In this document: piece by piece, positions 45,804 through 56,666 of the stretch
Layout of the letters: the number at the start of each line of letters is the position of its first letter
How positions within the stretch are numbered: position 1 is the first letter of the stretch
From: Neocallimastix lanati (nom. inval.)
Lineage: Eukaryota > Neocallimastigomycota > Neocallimastigomycetes > Neocallimastigales > Neocallimastigaceae
DNA length: 64,000 nucleotides
NCBI GenBank assembly: GCA_016946835.1
Contig: JACVTC010000026.1
Coordinates: 830,001-894,000, forward strand
Direction: 5' to 3'
Made by a program: the position numbers and the translations under genes
Notes under the pieces: generated by a model
The model's input: the letters and a program-made list of their open reading frames with translations, nothing else
What the model was told of the DNA's origin: nothing
Databases searched by the model: none

Positions 45804-47983
45804 TTGAAGAAGTGAATAATAATAATGAAAATACTGCCATTGAAAAATTTGTTCGGTTTGGTAATTTTCCATTTCAATATGATAAGCCTACAAGTTTTTA
45901 CAATAGAGCTCTTCTTCCTCCTGCCTCATGTAATGAAGTTATTACAGACAAAGATACTTTAAGTCATCAAATTAATTTACGAAAAAAATCATGGCATACC
46001 TCTTTTTTTGAAACACAAGGTAAAACTTCGAATAGTATGTTTAGTATTCCTCGTTATCAACCTGAAAGATATCAAAGAAATTCCAAATTAAAAGATGGTT
46101 ATGATAGTTTAGAAGATAAAACTTGTTTTCATATTTTATATCAATTTGATAAAGAAGACTTTATTGTTCGTTTAGGTAAAGCACTTTATCTTTATGGTTC
46201 TCCTACTTTTAGAACTGAATGTACTCTTCGTTCCGTTTCAAAATTATTAGGTTTAAATGGTGAATTTGCCAGTTTTCCAACTCTTATTCTTTTATCTTTC
46301 TCAAATTATAACACCAATGAATCTCTAAATTCGGAGAGTCACTTACTTTTAACCCCAACTGGATATAATTTAGGTAAACTAGAAGAAGTAGTTCAAATTA
46401 CACATGAATTAAAAATAGCTTTAAGACATATTAAGAATTCAAGATCAAATATTGAAATACCTGAAAAGAAAGATAAAAAAAATAAAAAAAATAAAAAAGA
46501 TAAAAAAGATAAAGAAGATAAAGAAGATAAAGAAAATAAAGAAGATAAAAAAGGTAAAAAAAATAATAAAACTAAATCAAAGAAAAAAAGTAAAAATGAA
46601 AAAGAAAATAATCAATCCACTTATGATTCAGTCGTAATTGAAATTGAAAAATCAAATAGTATAAATAATATTTCTCAACTTACTAAAAGAAGTAGCAAAG
46701 GTACTATTGATGAAGAAGGTAATAATGAAAGAAAAAATGAAGAAGAAAGTAAAGTAAATAATGAATGCAAAGATGAAACAATTAATATAACCGTACATCC
46801 TAGTGAAAATGAAATGAATAATGATAGTACTATAAGTATAAATAATGTTAATAATAGTAATGAAATATTAAGTAACAGAAGCAAAGAACATGAAAATTCA
46901 GATAGTGAAAGCGTTTCATATGAAGATGAAGGTGAAAAATATCAAGATATTGACGCATCTTATGATGACGAATTGGATAAATTACAAAAAGTAGCCCTAA
47001 CTACAGCTATTAATAAGTTAGATTATATTATTGCAAAACCTCCATCTTTCGGTTCATTATTATGGCAAATGTTTAGTTACATTGTTGCAGGTTTTACGGC
47101 ATCACCAGTTTTATTTGGGGGCACGTGGCTTGATGGTATTGTAAGTGGTATAGCTGGCCTAATTGTTGGTATTATTACTTATTATGAACCAAGCTTATTC
47201 CAAGCCCATGGTCATTTATTAGAATTGTTAGCTTCTCTAGGTGCTTCTGCTGCTTTAAGAATTACTCAAGGCCTACTTTCTAAATATTGCATCAATTTTA
47301 CAGGGGATATTCTTTCAGCAACATTATATCATCTTCCCGGTTTAAATTTTACAATAGGTTTCATTGAATTAGCCTCAAGAAATATGATTTCAGGTACTGT
47401 TCGTTTAATGCATTCCTTGGTTACTTCTTTTATGATGGGTGCAGGTATTACCATTGGTGATCATATAACAAAATTTGTTGATGTTCCCATTATTGCAGAT
47501 GCTGAACATATATGTAAAACTTTACCTTCACCAAATATGATGTGGAACTTTTTAATGCTTCCATTTCTAGGTATTTCATTAAATATGATGTTCTTTGCCA
47601 ATGCTTCACAATTTCCAATTATGATTCTTACCACAGCCATTTCTTACATCTTTAATCTTATTGGAACAGAATTAAAATTTCCAAATGAACTTACTATTAT
47701 TATTTCTGCTCTAGCAGTCGGTATTGTTAGCAATATTTATGCTAAGCTTAGAAAGAAATTGGCTATTACACCTATTATTATTGGAGTACTCTTGTTAGTA
47801 CCAGGTTCTGTTGGTGTCAAAGGCTCATTAGCTTTTCTTATAGATCAGAATTTTGAAACTGGTATACAATTTACTGTAAGCATGTTTACAGTTTCAATGT
47901 GGATTACTATCGGTGTCTTTTTATCCAATTTTATAGTATTCCCATTCAAAAATTCAGAAAATATGGGATTAATGACACTTTAA
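44297..47983 (+). CDS. Prm10/ThrE-like multi-pass membrane protein
   Basis: A single exon of 1228 codons. Residues 1-600 are disordered and Ser/Asn-rich, with SPQPHTA-type repeats at the start and an Asp run near 488-502. Residues about 608-730 form the DUF1212/ThrE domain (FIVRLGKALYLYGSPTFRTE, FASFPTLILLSF, ELKIALRHIKNS). It is followed by a Lys/Asp/Glu-rich insertion (about 725-780). From about residue 895 (LQKVALTTAINKLDYIIAKP) the chain is strongly hydrophobic, with about nine to ten membrane segments (GSLLWQMFSYIVAGFTASPV, IAGLIVGIITYYEP, IIIGVLLLVPGSVGVKGSLA). This is the fungal pheromone-regulated membrane protein 10 architecture, which fuses the ThrE and ThrE_2 halves. Bacterial ThrE exports threonine and serine; the substrate of the fungal protein is not established. 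The long acidic N-terminus is cytosolic by inference. The frame is intact. Confidence 0.88.
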
Positions 47984-48356
47984 AAAACAAATTTATGTAG
48001 AATAATTATATATTTAAAATATTATTAAAATATTTTCTGCACAATAAACTCTGTATATATATGAAAATATTATATATATATATATATTACCTAATTAGAA
48101 TTATTAAAAAATATAAATATTTTATTATATTTTTTTTTTAATATGAAAATTTTATTATTCAATTGTCCTATTAATAAATTAAATATTAGAATAAGATATT
48201 AAATTATTTTTACCAAATAACTTCTATTATATATAATTATAAATTATATAAATAAATTTTTTTTGTATTGTAATATATAAATTTTAATTTATTATTTCCA
48301 TAATATAAAAACTTCACAAAATAAGAAATAATAATAATAAAAAAAAAATAAAGTAA

Positions 48357-48391
<35 letters not shown>

Positions 48392-48600
48392 TAATAATAA
48401 TGATAATAATAAATAATAAATAATAAGAATAATAAGAATAATAAGAATATATATCAAAATCTATTTTCATTTGAATTCATATTTACTTTGTTATTTGATT
48501 TATTAATATTATATTATTTATTATATATATATTATTATATTATTATTTTTTTTTTTTTTTGCCTAATAAAACAAGATAAAAATACTAATTTCCATTAAAT
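47984..48600. other. AT-rich 3' flank of the Prm10-like gene
   Basis: AAT/GAT microsatellite at 48358-48450, TA runs and a T-run near 48547-48560. No gene seen. Confidence 0.5.
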
Positions 48601-48601
48601 A

Positions 48602-49000
48602 AAAAAATTATATCTATTCTTAAGTGTTTTGATAATCAAGGAATAAAATATATATGTAAATTAACCTCCAAAATTTATTAATATATAAATTTCTATAGTA
48701 TAGTATAATATGTTTCTTATTTTTTTTTATTTCTGGTGTATACCGTCCTTAGGGTAAGCCCCCCCCCTCAGGAGCAGTGGGAATATCAAGGTACTCACGC
48801 ACTTCCATATAGGTAGATATTATCTCTCTTCTGGATAGTCATACTGAGTGTTCAGCATTGACGCTCTGACATGCATATAATTGTTGAGAATTTTTATAGT
48901 ACTTTTCTAGGAGTGCTTCTCCAGATAGTAATTTCCCTTCGAAATAATATTTAAAAATATTATCAAAGATACTATTGGAAATTATTTGTAAATCAATATT
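48602..49000 (-). pseudogene. Protein-like relic of unknown family, GC-richer than surroundings
   Basis: On the minus strand a long frame from about 49000 to 48602 is interrupted only by a TGA (about 48838) and a TAA (about 48752). It reads DLQIISNSIFDNIF, FEGKLLSGEALLEKYYKNSQ, LYACQSVNAEHSV, then LSRREIISTYMEVREYLDIP and TAPEGGGLP. The core 48735-48915 has nearly balanced base composition, with a run of nine C. I do not recognise the family. It could be a decayed host gene, a transposon piece or a captured foreign sequence. A structured RNA is the alternative reading. Confidence 0.4.
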
Positions 49001-49084
49001 TGAAAGTGAGACATCTCAAAATTTATTGCTATAATTTTTACGACCTTAGTTTTTTTTTCAAATATTATATAGAAACTTCTTTGC

Positions 49085-49135
<51 letters not shown>

Positions 49136-49140
49136 GTTAT

Positions 49141-49455
49141 TGTTAAAGTATTAAATAATATAAATAAATAAACTTAACAATTTAGGTTTATAATTAAATA
49201 ATAGAAAATATAAATCATAAATATTTATGTAAAAACTAAACTTAAAATGTAAATTAACATTATTTATGTTAATACATAATTAAATGTAAATCATTAGACT
49301 TATCATGCGCATGTAAATAATCTCTTTATTCTTGTTTATTCACGTGAAATAATTATATATTCTTTAGACGAAAATTTGCGACTTTCGTCAATATAATATT
49401 TTATAATAAATAAATAAATGTATGAATAATTAATAATTAAATAAATTTCTTTAAT
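49141..49455 (+). repeat. 5' LTR of copia B
   Basis: Begins TGTTAAAGTATT after an ATT microsatellite and ends just before the primer site. There is no second copy to confirm the ends because the 3' part of the element is missing. A GC-containing patch (GCGCATG, CGTGAAAT, GACGAAAATTTGCGACTTTCGTC) lies at 49306-49400. The last of these words can form a small stem. Confidence 0.55.
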
Positions 49456-49471
49456 AGATTAAGAGTCTCAT
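49456..49471 (+). promoter_or_regulatory. Primer-binding site of copia B
   Basis: AGATTAAGAGTCTCAT in element sense, the exact complement of the 16-mer in copia A, C and D, directly follows the LTR. Confidence 0.75.
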
Positions 49472-49658
49472 TTGTACTCTTAACATTCTCATAAAACAAA
49501 GATAAAATAATATAAAATATCTTTAATAAAATAAAATAATAATTAAATAAATATAAATAAAATTGTTTAATAACACAAAATTGTTTTTAATAAAACACAA
49601 AATCATTATAATACTAATTTTAAATTAAAAAAAAAAAAAAATAATAATAAAAATATTT

Positions 49659-52310
49659 ATGAACGAATCCTTATTTTTCAAAAAAGAAGCCATATTGAAT
49701 GGCAAAAATTATAACATATGGTATGATAGTTTAAAAGATGTCCTCGAAAAGGATGGTTTAGAGGAATATCTAATAAAGGATGTAGTATAAGAAAAAGAAA
49801 AGGCCACAAATAGTAATGCGGACGATATAGAAAATGCAAAAAGGAATAATACAAAAGTTCGCTACATCATAAAAAATACCATATGTACCAAAATTCATGA
49901 GGACATAATTGGAATAACTACCCCTCTTGAAATAATCGAATATTTAGAAGGGGAGTACAAACTCAACGAAAACGATATGACTCAATGGATGAATAAATTA
50001 AGAGAGGTAAAAGCGAAGAAAGAGGAAGATATTCCATTTACCTTAAAAAGACTATTTAAATTATTTAAAGGTATGGAATCTTCCCAAAATAATATTTCCG
50101 AAAAGGAAAAAGCTAAATACATATTAAAATCATTGCCTACAAGTTACAAAAAGAAAATAACATTAAATGGCAATGAAACTGCTGAAAATCTTAGGACCAC
50201 CATCGTAAACGACATAAATACCTGGATTTATGTCGACGATGTTACCCAAAATGGAAATGACTCTGATGACCCGATGGATATAGATTATGCTGGGAAACTT
50301 GGACACAAGGATAGGAAAAATTTAAAAAACAAGAACAATAATAAAAATTTTCCCAAAAAAGGAAATCCAAGTAAACAAAACAATAAAGATAAATTTAATA
50401 GTAATAAATATAGCAATAATAATAAATTCTGTGAAATATGTGAAAAAGGAGGCCATTCTACCAAAGAATGTAGATATAATCCAAGAAATCCAAAAGGATT
50501 ATATAACAAGTACTACATTCAAGATGAACAAAAATATAGAAACAATTATCATCCACATTATAATGGGCAAAATGGAAGAGCTGTTAGATACATCAATTTA
50601 AATAATGAATACAACGAAAATGTATCATATGATGATATCCTTACAATGTTTTATAAATATTATGATCCTAAAAGCAAAAGAAAATATGTGGATGATGATG
50701 ATTCAGATGAATATCAAGAATCTGAAAAATCAAATTGTTTCATAAATTATGATAAAGAAGACGTTAAAAACGAAGTTTTAATTAAAAATAATATAACAAC
50801 ACGAGTAGAAAATAAATTAAATTTAACTAAAGAAATTTTTATAAATAATATTAATAAAAAGGAAATAAATACAAATAATACAAATGAAATTTTTAATATT
50901 AATTACAATAAAGCAGAAACATCAGAATGGTTATATGATTCAGGTGCTGGTGAACATATAACTAATGATCTAAGTCTGCTTAAAAATTTTAAAAAAGAAA
51001 AAATAAAGTTAAGATGTGCAAATAATACTTATTGCTATTGTGAAGGTCATGGTGAATTTGAATTTACTATTAATAATTATCATTTTAAATTTAACAAAGT
51101 ATTATATTCAAAAGAAGTAGCTAAAAATATTATTAGTGGAATAGAATGGGCAAAACAAGATGTTAAAACCTTGACAGAAAAGGATAAACACAATAATATT
51201 ATCCTCAGAATTTTAGATAACAATTATAATATTATTGCCACATTCCAAGCTAATAATAACAATGAAGTTAAAATTGTAGTTACTCATTTTAATATTGAAA
51301 ACGAAATAAACTCTAAGAATAATATTATGGCAATTCAAAATTTTCGTAATGCTGAAGAACTAATTTGGCATCGACGGCTTGGCCATTTCTACCAAGAAGA
51401 TTTGAAAAACTTCCTAAACCATCATGAAATTAACTTAGATAAGTGTGACGATTGCAGAATCGCGAAAATGAAACGCAATCCACACAATAAAATTCCTCCC
51501 AGAGCCAAAGAAATATTAGAAGTTATCCACTCGGATATTATTGGTCCAATTAACACATCATACACAGGAAAAAGGTTTATACTAACTATCCTAGATGAAG
51601 TATCAAGAAAATCATGGGTCTTTATTATGAAGAGTAAATCAGAAGCTACAGACATTATCATTAATACCTTAAGAATGTTAAACAATAAATACAAAGATTA
51701 TAAAATAAAAGTTTTTAAATCTGATAATGCAAAGGAATATAAAAACAAGAAAATTGATTACTTTTGCAATGAAAATGGAATAGAAAAGGTTTTTTCTCCC
51801 CCGTATAATCCAGAAAATAACGGATTATGCGAAAGATTTAACTTAACTATTGTTTCCTGCGCAAAAACCTTGCTATATTGGAGTGGACTAAGCGAAAATT
51901 TTTGGGACTTCGCGATATTATATGCCAATTATATATACAACAAAGTTCCTCATTCTGGAATTCATAATAAAATTCCAGATAAAATCTTCAATATGAATAA
52001 AGTAAAAATTAATCATATCAAAGTATTCGGATGCATCTCTTTTTATATTGACAGAAGTCAAAACAAATCAAAATTTTCACCTAATTCCAAGAAAGGAATT
52101 TTTCTTGGGTTTAGTGAAAAATCAAACAGTTACATCATTATGGATTTTCACGATTATTCAATCCACTACTGTCTTGAGGATACTCCTGCTAATGTTAAAT
52201 TAGCAAATAATAAAATTAATCAATATGGGGACCAAGACTTTCTAGCCTTTGATTTCTATTTTTCAAAAAAATTCACCACAATTTTTAGGGGAAGACAATC
52301 TAGATCATAG
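49659..52310 (+). pseudogene. Copia B gag-protease-integrase with one nonsense codon
   Basis: ATG 49659 (MNESLFFKKEAILNGKNYNI) is in frame with the long frame 49977-52310. A single TAA at 49787-49789 separates them. Gag carries the CCHC knuckle CEICEKGGHSTKEC (about 50430-50471). The protease shows WLYDSGAGEHITND with the catalytic DSGA (about 50935-50950). The pre-integrase reads WHRRLGHFYQ and CDDCRIAKMK. The integrase DDE residues are in HSDIIGP, FKSDNAKEY and NGLCERFN. The C-terminus GIFLGFSEKSNSYIIMDF is followed by a 1-nt shift in the A-run at about 52264, after which the frame continues from 52265 into the linker. This is the best-preserved gag-integrase in the window. Confidence 0.85.
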
Positions 52311-52953
52311 CCATCACAATGACAAATCTTCTGAAAATAAATATAACGGAAATTTCAAGAAAAATAACAAAAATTTGGGACCTTCTTCAAAGAAATCACC
52401 TACTGGACTTAATGAACAAAATTATAAAAATTCAAATAATGAACATTTACCCAAAATAGACAAAGGTAAAAGCCCAGCAACTGAGGATCAAAATGATACC
52501 AATATTTCTAATAATATTGGTAAGGACACTTCTACAAAAATTCAAGAAGAAGTGGACCAAAATGTCGAAAATCAAGATAATTTCAAAAATTCATCTGATG
52601 AAAATTTTTCTGATAATAAAAATTTTTCAAAAAATGAAGAAAATTCAATAAACAAAGACAAAAATTTAAATGAAACCTTATCAAATAATAATTTTAATAA
52701 TGAGAAAAATTTTTCTGGAAATTCAAATAATAATAAAGTTAGAATTTCTAAAACTCAAAATAATAATAAAATTTTTGATGAAGAAAAATTTTTTGATATT
52801 AATGACGAAACCTTAATTAATATGAAATTTAATAATCAAGAAAAAGTCAATGAACAAACCAATATGTCTTCTAATAAATCTAATATAAATATAGAAAAAT
52901 TTAATAAAAAATTTTCTGAAACAAATATTAATAATAATATATCTACCAGTACT
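52249..52953 (+). pseudogene. Copia B Asn-rich integrase-RT linker
   Basis: The frame, one base off gag-pol, reads SPQFLGEDNLDHSHHND then Asn/Lys/Ser/Glu low complexity to ISTST. It ends at the TACT target site of the F LTR. With the insert removed the same frame continues at 54238 as TNNILQSKN. Confidence 0.65.
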
Positions 52954-54233
52954 TGATATGTATAAAGTTTTGATTTAAAAAATAGATTATAAGTCAAAAA
53001 TTATAATAACACTAAATAACACAAAAATGTTTTATAAACAAATAAGTTTTATTATATTTAGATTTTAAAATAATCTTTATTAATTATTAGTGTTATTAAC
53101 AATAAATCGTTAATAACAATTACATCGATTAAAATACATGAAATTTGGTTAACTATTTATATTTTTATCTTATTACATTTGGAATATATAATTCCTATTG
53201 AATTATATTATCTAACTATTTATTTAAAAACAATACTAACCTAAACTAATAATAAATAATTAACTATTACTAAATAAAGAGAATTATAATTAATAACTAA
53301 AATAAATATAAACAATTTCAATCGAGCTCATTTATTATTTATTTATTATTTAAATATTATTAATAAATTCTTATTATATTTTCTATTTAAAATTAATATA
53401 AAAGTTGTCATAATTATTTAATATGATTTTAGCATAAAATGCCGCAAGTTTCAACATGACTAATTGCATAGTTTCATGTTGTTAATTTATCTTGTAAAAA
53501 ACCTTAACTCTTATTATTTAAATTAAATTACATAAAAAGAAATGATTTTCAATTACTAGTTTCACAAGAGAAATTTTTAATTTATTAATATGATTGGGAA
53601 GAAGTCGAAGTTTTGTTTAAAATTATTTGCAATAATTTTATACACGTGATTTTTAATAGATTTATTTCAATTTTACTTAAATTTATGATTAAATTTAATT
53701 AAAATTTATAAAGATATTAATAATATCTTTACAATATGAAATGATAATAAAATAAGAAAATGTGTAAAAATATCATAAAATAATTATAAAATATAAATGT
53801 AAATAATAATTACGTATTAAATGAAATTAATGAATAAAAAATGTAAGAAATTAATGTAAAACAAATGGATAAATAGTAAATATGAAAAATATATTAATTA
53901 GAGTTTAGGAAATATTTTATTATAGTTCATATAGAAAAATAGTAATTTTATAACATTTATTAAGAATAGGAATTTTATTAGAGAATATTATTATAACACC
54001 TGATATTTACTCCTTAATATAATTTATATATTTCATAGTAAAAATCATATGTTATAATAATATAAAATTTATAATTAAGATAAAGTATAAATAGTACAAA
54101 AAAATGTTTAATTGCTCAAGGAGCTAAATAGTTCAAAAATATATAATAAATAAATAAAAAGTTCTTAAAAGAAAACTATACTTAAAACCTCTCTTTAAGT
54201 GTATAAAGTTAATTTCTTAACTGAACCTTATCA
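52954..54233 (+). mobile_element. F-family solo LTR in copia B, itself split by a G LTR
   Basis: It starts TGATATG (52954-52960) and ends CCTTATCA (54233). The remaining body 53739-54233 matches 32524-33020. It is flanked by TACT at 52950-52953 and 54234-54237. Removing it restores the copia B frame (ISTST|TNNILQ). Without the internal G copy it would be about 502 bp, like the copy at 32517-33020. Confidence 0.82.
52961..53733 (+). mobile_element. G-family solo LTR nested in the F LTR (TSD ATATG)
   Basis: 773 bp from TATAAAGTTTTG to ATCTTTACA, flanked by ATATG at 52956-52960 and 53734-53738. It is almost identical to 59902-60673 in reverse orientation; the one difference I noticed is GGAATATATA against AGAATATATA. 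Confidence 0.87.
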
Positions 54234-54237
54234 TACT

Positions 54238-55587
54238 ACTAACAATATATTGCAATCAAAAAATTTATCAAACTCAAATTATTATAATTTTCCTTCTTCT
54301 TCTCAAGGAAACACTATGTTTAATAGAAATAATATTATCTCTTCTTACATTGACAAAAAGTTCCCTTTTAACGGCAGAAGAAGTGTTAAAGAATTACACA
54401 TAGATAACCAAAATTCTTTTAATACTAATCCTTTCAATAGAATTAATTTACCTCATCATAGGAGTAACTTTCATTTCAAAAATAATAAAAATTTTGAAAA
54501 TGGAAATATCGATTATTTATTTTCAAATAATCAATATAAAATTAAGAAAAATAATTTTTTACATGATAAAAATCATTTTAATTTTAATTTTCATAAAAGG
54601 TCATTTTCAGACGATTTAACACCTTCCCAATCACAAAAATTTCGTAGATCAAATTTTAATTCTAAAATTATTGCTTCCTTGGAAAATTTTGTGCCACAAT
54701 CATTTTTCCAAGCCACAAATTGCAAAGACCATGTTCTATGGGAAAAAGCTATGGATAATGAACTTGATAATCTTTACACCAATAAAATTATGACTTTTGT
54801 TAACTCTATTCCAGACGGTAATAAACCAATTCCTTCCAAATGGGTTTACGCTCTTAAAACCGATGGCCTTGGACATGTAATTAAACATAAAGCCCGCTTT
54901 GTTGCTAAAGGCTTTATTCAAAAATATAGTATTGATTACGAAATGACTTTCTCACCTACTTTAAATATTGATTGTCTTAAGCTTCTTATCGCTCTCGCTG
55001 CTAAATTTAAATGGGATATTCTACAATTAGATATCAAAGCTGCGTATCTCAACGCGAATTTAGACAAGGACATTTACGTTAAAATTCCCCCTGGAGATCC
55101 TAACTTTGGGAGGGGATATTGGAAACTAAACAAAGCACTGTACGGTTTAAAACAATCTGGCCGACAGTGGTACAAAACTATTTCAAAATTTTTAATAGAA
55201 CAAGGCATTGTGCAACTAAAATCCGAAAGTTGTGTTTTTAAGAAAGTCATTAACAGAAAATTAGTTTGATAATAGGCTTATATGTAGATGATATGATCGT
55301 TACTGGCGAAAAGGAAGAAATTAGCAAAATTTTCAATAAAATTAAAAATAAATTTAAAATCTCAAAATCTGGACCGATTGACTACTTATTAGGAATTAAA
55401 GTCGAAAATAATAATAAAACATATTCATTATCACAAACTCAGTTTATAAACAATATTCTAAAAACATTTAATATTAACAACCAAAGAGTAAGAAGAACAC
55501 CATGCGTCGGTGACAATACTAAATCTGAAAATAATCAACCATTTGACAAAACCAAATATAAAAGTGCAATTGGTATGTTAATATATT
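54238..55587 (+). pseudogene. Copia B reverse transcriptase, frameshifted and truncated
   Basis: After a Ser/Asn/Phe-rich stretch the RT begins near 54730 (HVLWEKAMDNELDNLYTNKI), with SKWVYALKTDGLG, HKARFVAKGFIQKYSIDYEM and the block DILQLDIKAAYLNANLDKDI. A 1-nt shift near 55258 separates it from LIIGLYVDDMIVTG, which carries the catalytic YVDDM. The frame continues through PIDYLLGIKVENNNK to KSAIGMLIYL and is cut at 55588 by the gypsy 1 LTR. RNase H is missing. Confidence 0.85.
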
Positions 55588-56643
55588 TGTAACGAATCTT
55601 AAAAATGTTATGGTTCGAGGAATTCAAAAAAAAAAAAATTATATAATATTAAAACACAAAAAAAATTTTATTCTTTCACAATAATTTTTATTTATTTATT
55701 ATATTTTTATTTTAATTTTTATTTTATTTTTATTATTATTTTTATTTATTTATTTTATTTTTATTTTATTTTTATTATTATTTTTATTTATTTATTTTAT
55801 TTTTATTTTATTTTTATTATTATTTTTATTTATTTTTATTTTCTTTTTTTTTCTTTTTATTTATTTATTTTTATTATTTCTATTTTTATTTCCCTTTTTT
55901 TTTTTTTCTCTCCCCTAAAAAGGGGTTCCAAGGTAGTCAATTTATATCTTTTTGAAGATATAAAAGTAGCAAAGCCTCTGGAAGTAGTTGAAGAGATGGA
56001 AAAACAATAGATTTTTAAATCTTATTGATTATTTCCTTATTGTAATAAATAGAAATTTTATTATTTCCTAATATTCAAATTAACCAAAATAAATCTATAA
56101 TATAAAAGATGCATTATAGATAAGAATTAAACAAAAAAAAGAGAAGCAGTATTACAATAAAATTGAATACTTTAACTTAATTTTGATACTAATTTAATAT
56201 GTAATCTTATATATTAATTTGAATGACATAATAGAAAATAAAATACATTTATTAATATATGAAAAATCTTTTACAATTTTAAATACAGAAAATTTTATTT
56301 TATTTATTTCTTTCATTTCAATTATTTCTTAATTCGAAAGACAGAAATATTGATAAAGTTATTTAAGTTGTTTATATACAGGAATTATTCCTTATTTAGA
56401 AAAATAATACTAAAAGTAATTAGTACTATGTTATTACTAAACTCTCATAAATTTAATTTACCTTTATAAGGAATGAACATAAATTTAAATTAAATTTTAT
56501 GTATAAACTTAAATTTTCAGATCAAATAATATAGTAAAATTATTAATGTAAAGAATACATAAATTTATTAATATTTTAAAAATCACCTTGACTATATTAA
56601 AAGGTTTTTAATAAGAATCAATTTATTACTTCATTCTTTATCA
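55588..56643 (-). repeat. 3' LTR of gypsy element 1 (family H)
   Basis: In plus orientation it starts TGTAACGAATC and ends TTCTTTATCA, so in element sense it runs TGATAAAG...CGTTACA, about 1056 bp. It directly follows a G-rich purine tract (AGCGGGGGCA, minus, about 56648-56657) after the pol stop. It carries TTTTATTTATTATTTT-type blocks (55680-55880) and a T/C-rich patch ending CTCCCCTAAAAAGGGG. No second copy lies in the window. Confidence 0.72.
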
Positions 56644-56666
56644 CGATGCCCCCGCTAAGTCTCAAG

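Larger units (their letters stand above)
49141..55587 (+). mobile_element. Copia-type retrotransposon B, interrupted and 3'-truncated
   Basis: The order is LTR, primer site, gag-PR-INT (49659-52310), linker (52249-52953), nested solo LTRs (52954-54233), RT (54238-55269, continuing in another frame to 55587). It is cut in RT by the LTR of gypsy 1 at 55588. The protein is closest in the window to copia A. Coding damage is light: one stop, two 1-nt shifts and the insertions. Confidence 0.85.

Noticed and set aside
48741-48920. A spliceosomal, SRP or RNase P RNA in the GC-richer island
   Set aside because: I compared it by eye with the conserved motifs of U1, U2, U4, U5, U6, U11, U12, SRP and RNase P RNA and saw no match; a coding relic reads better, though not with certainty.
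52954-54233. A single 1280-bp LTR composed of G plus F
   Set aside because: ATATG direct repeats flank the G part alone, and both parts occur separately (17769-18491, 32517-33020, 59902-60673), so nesting explains it better.
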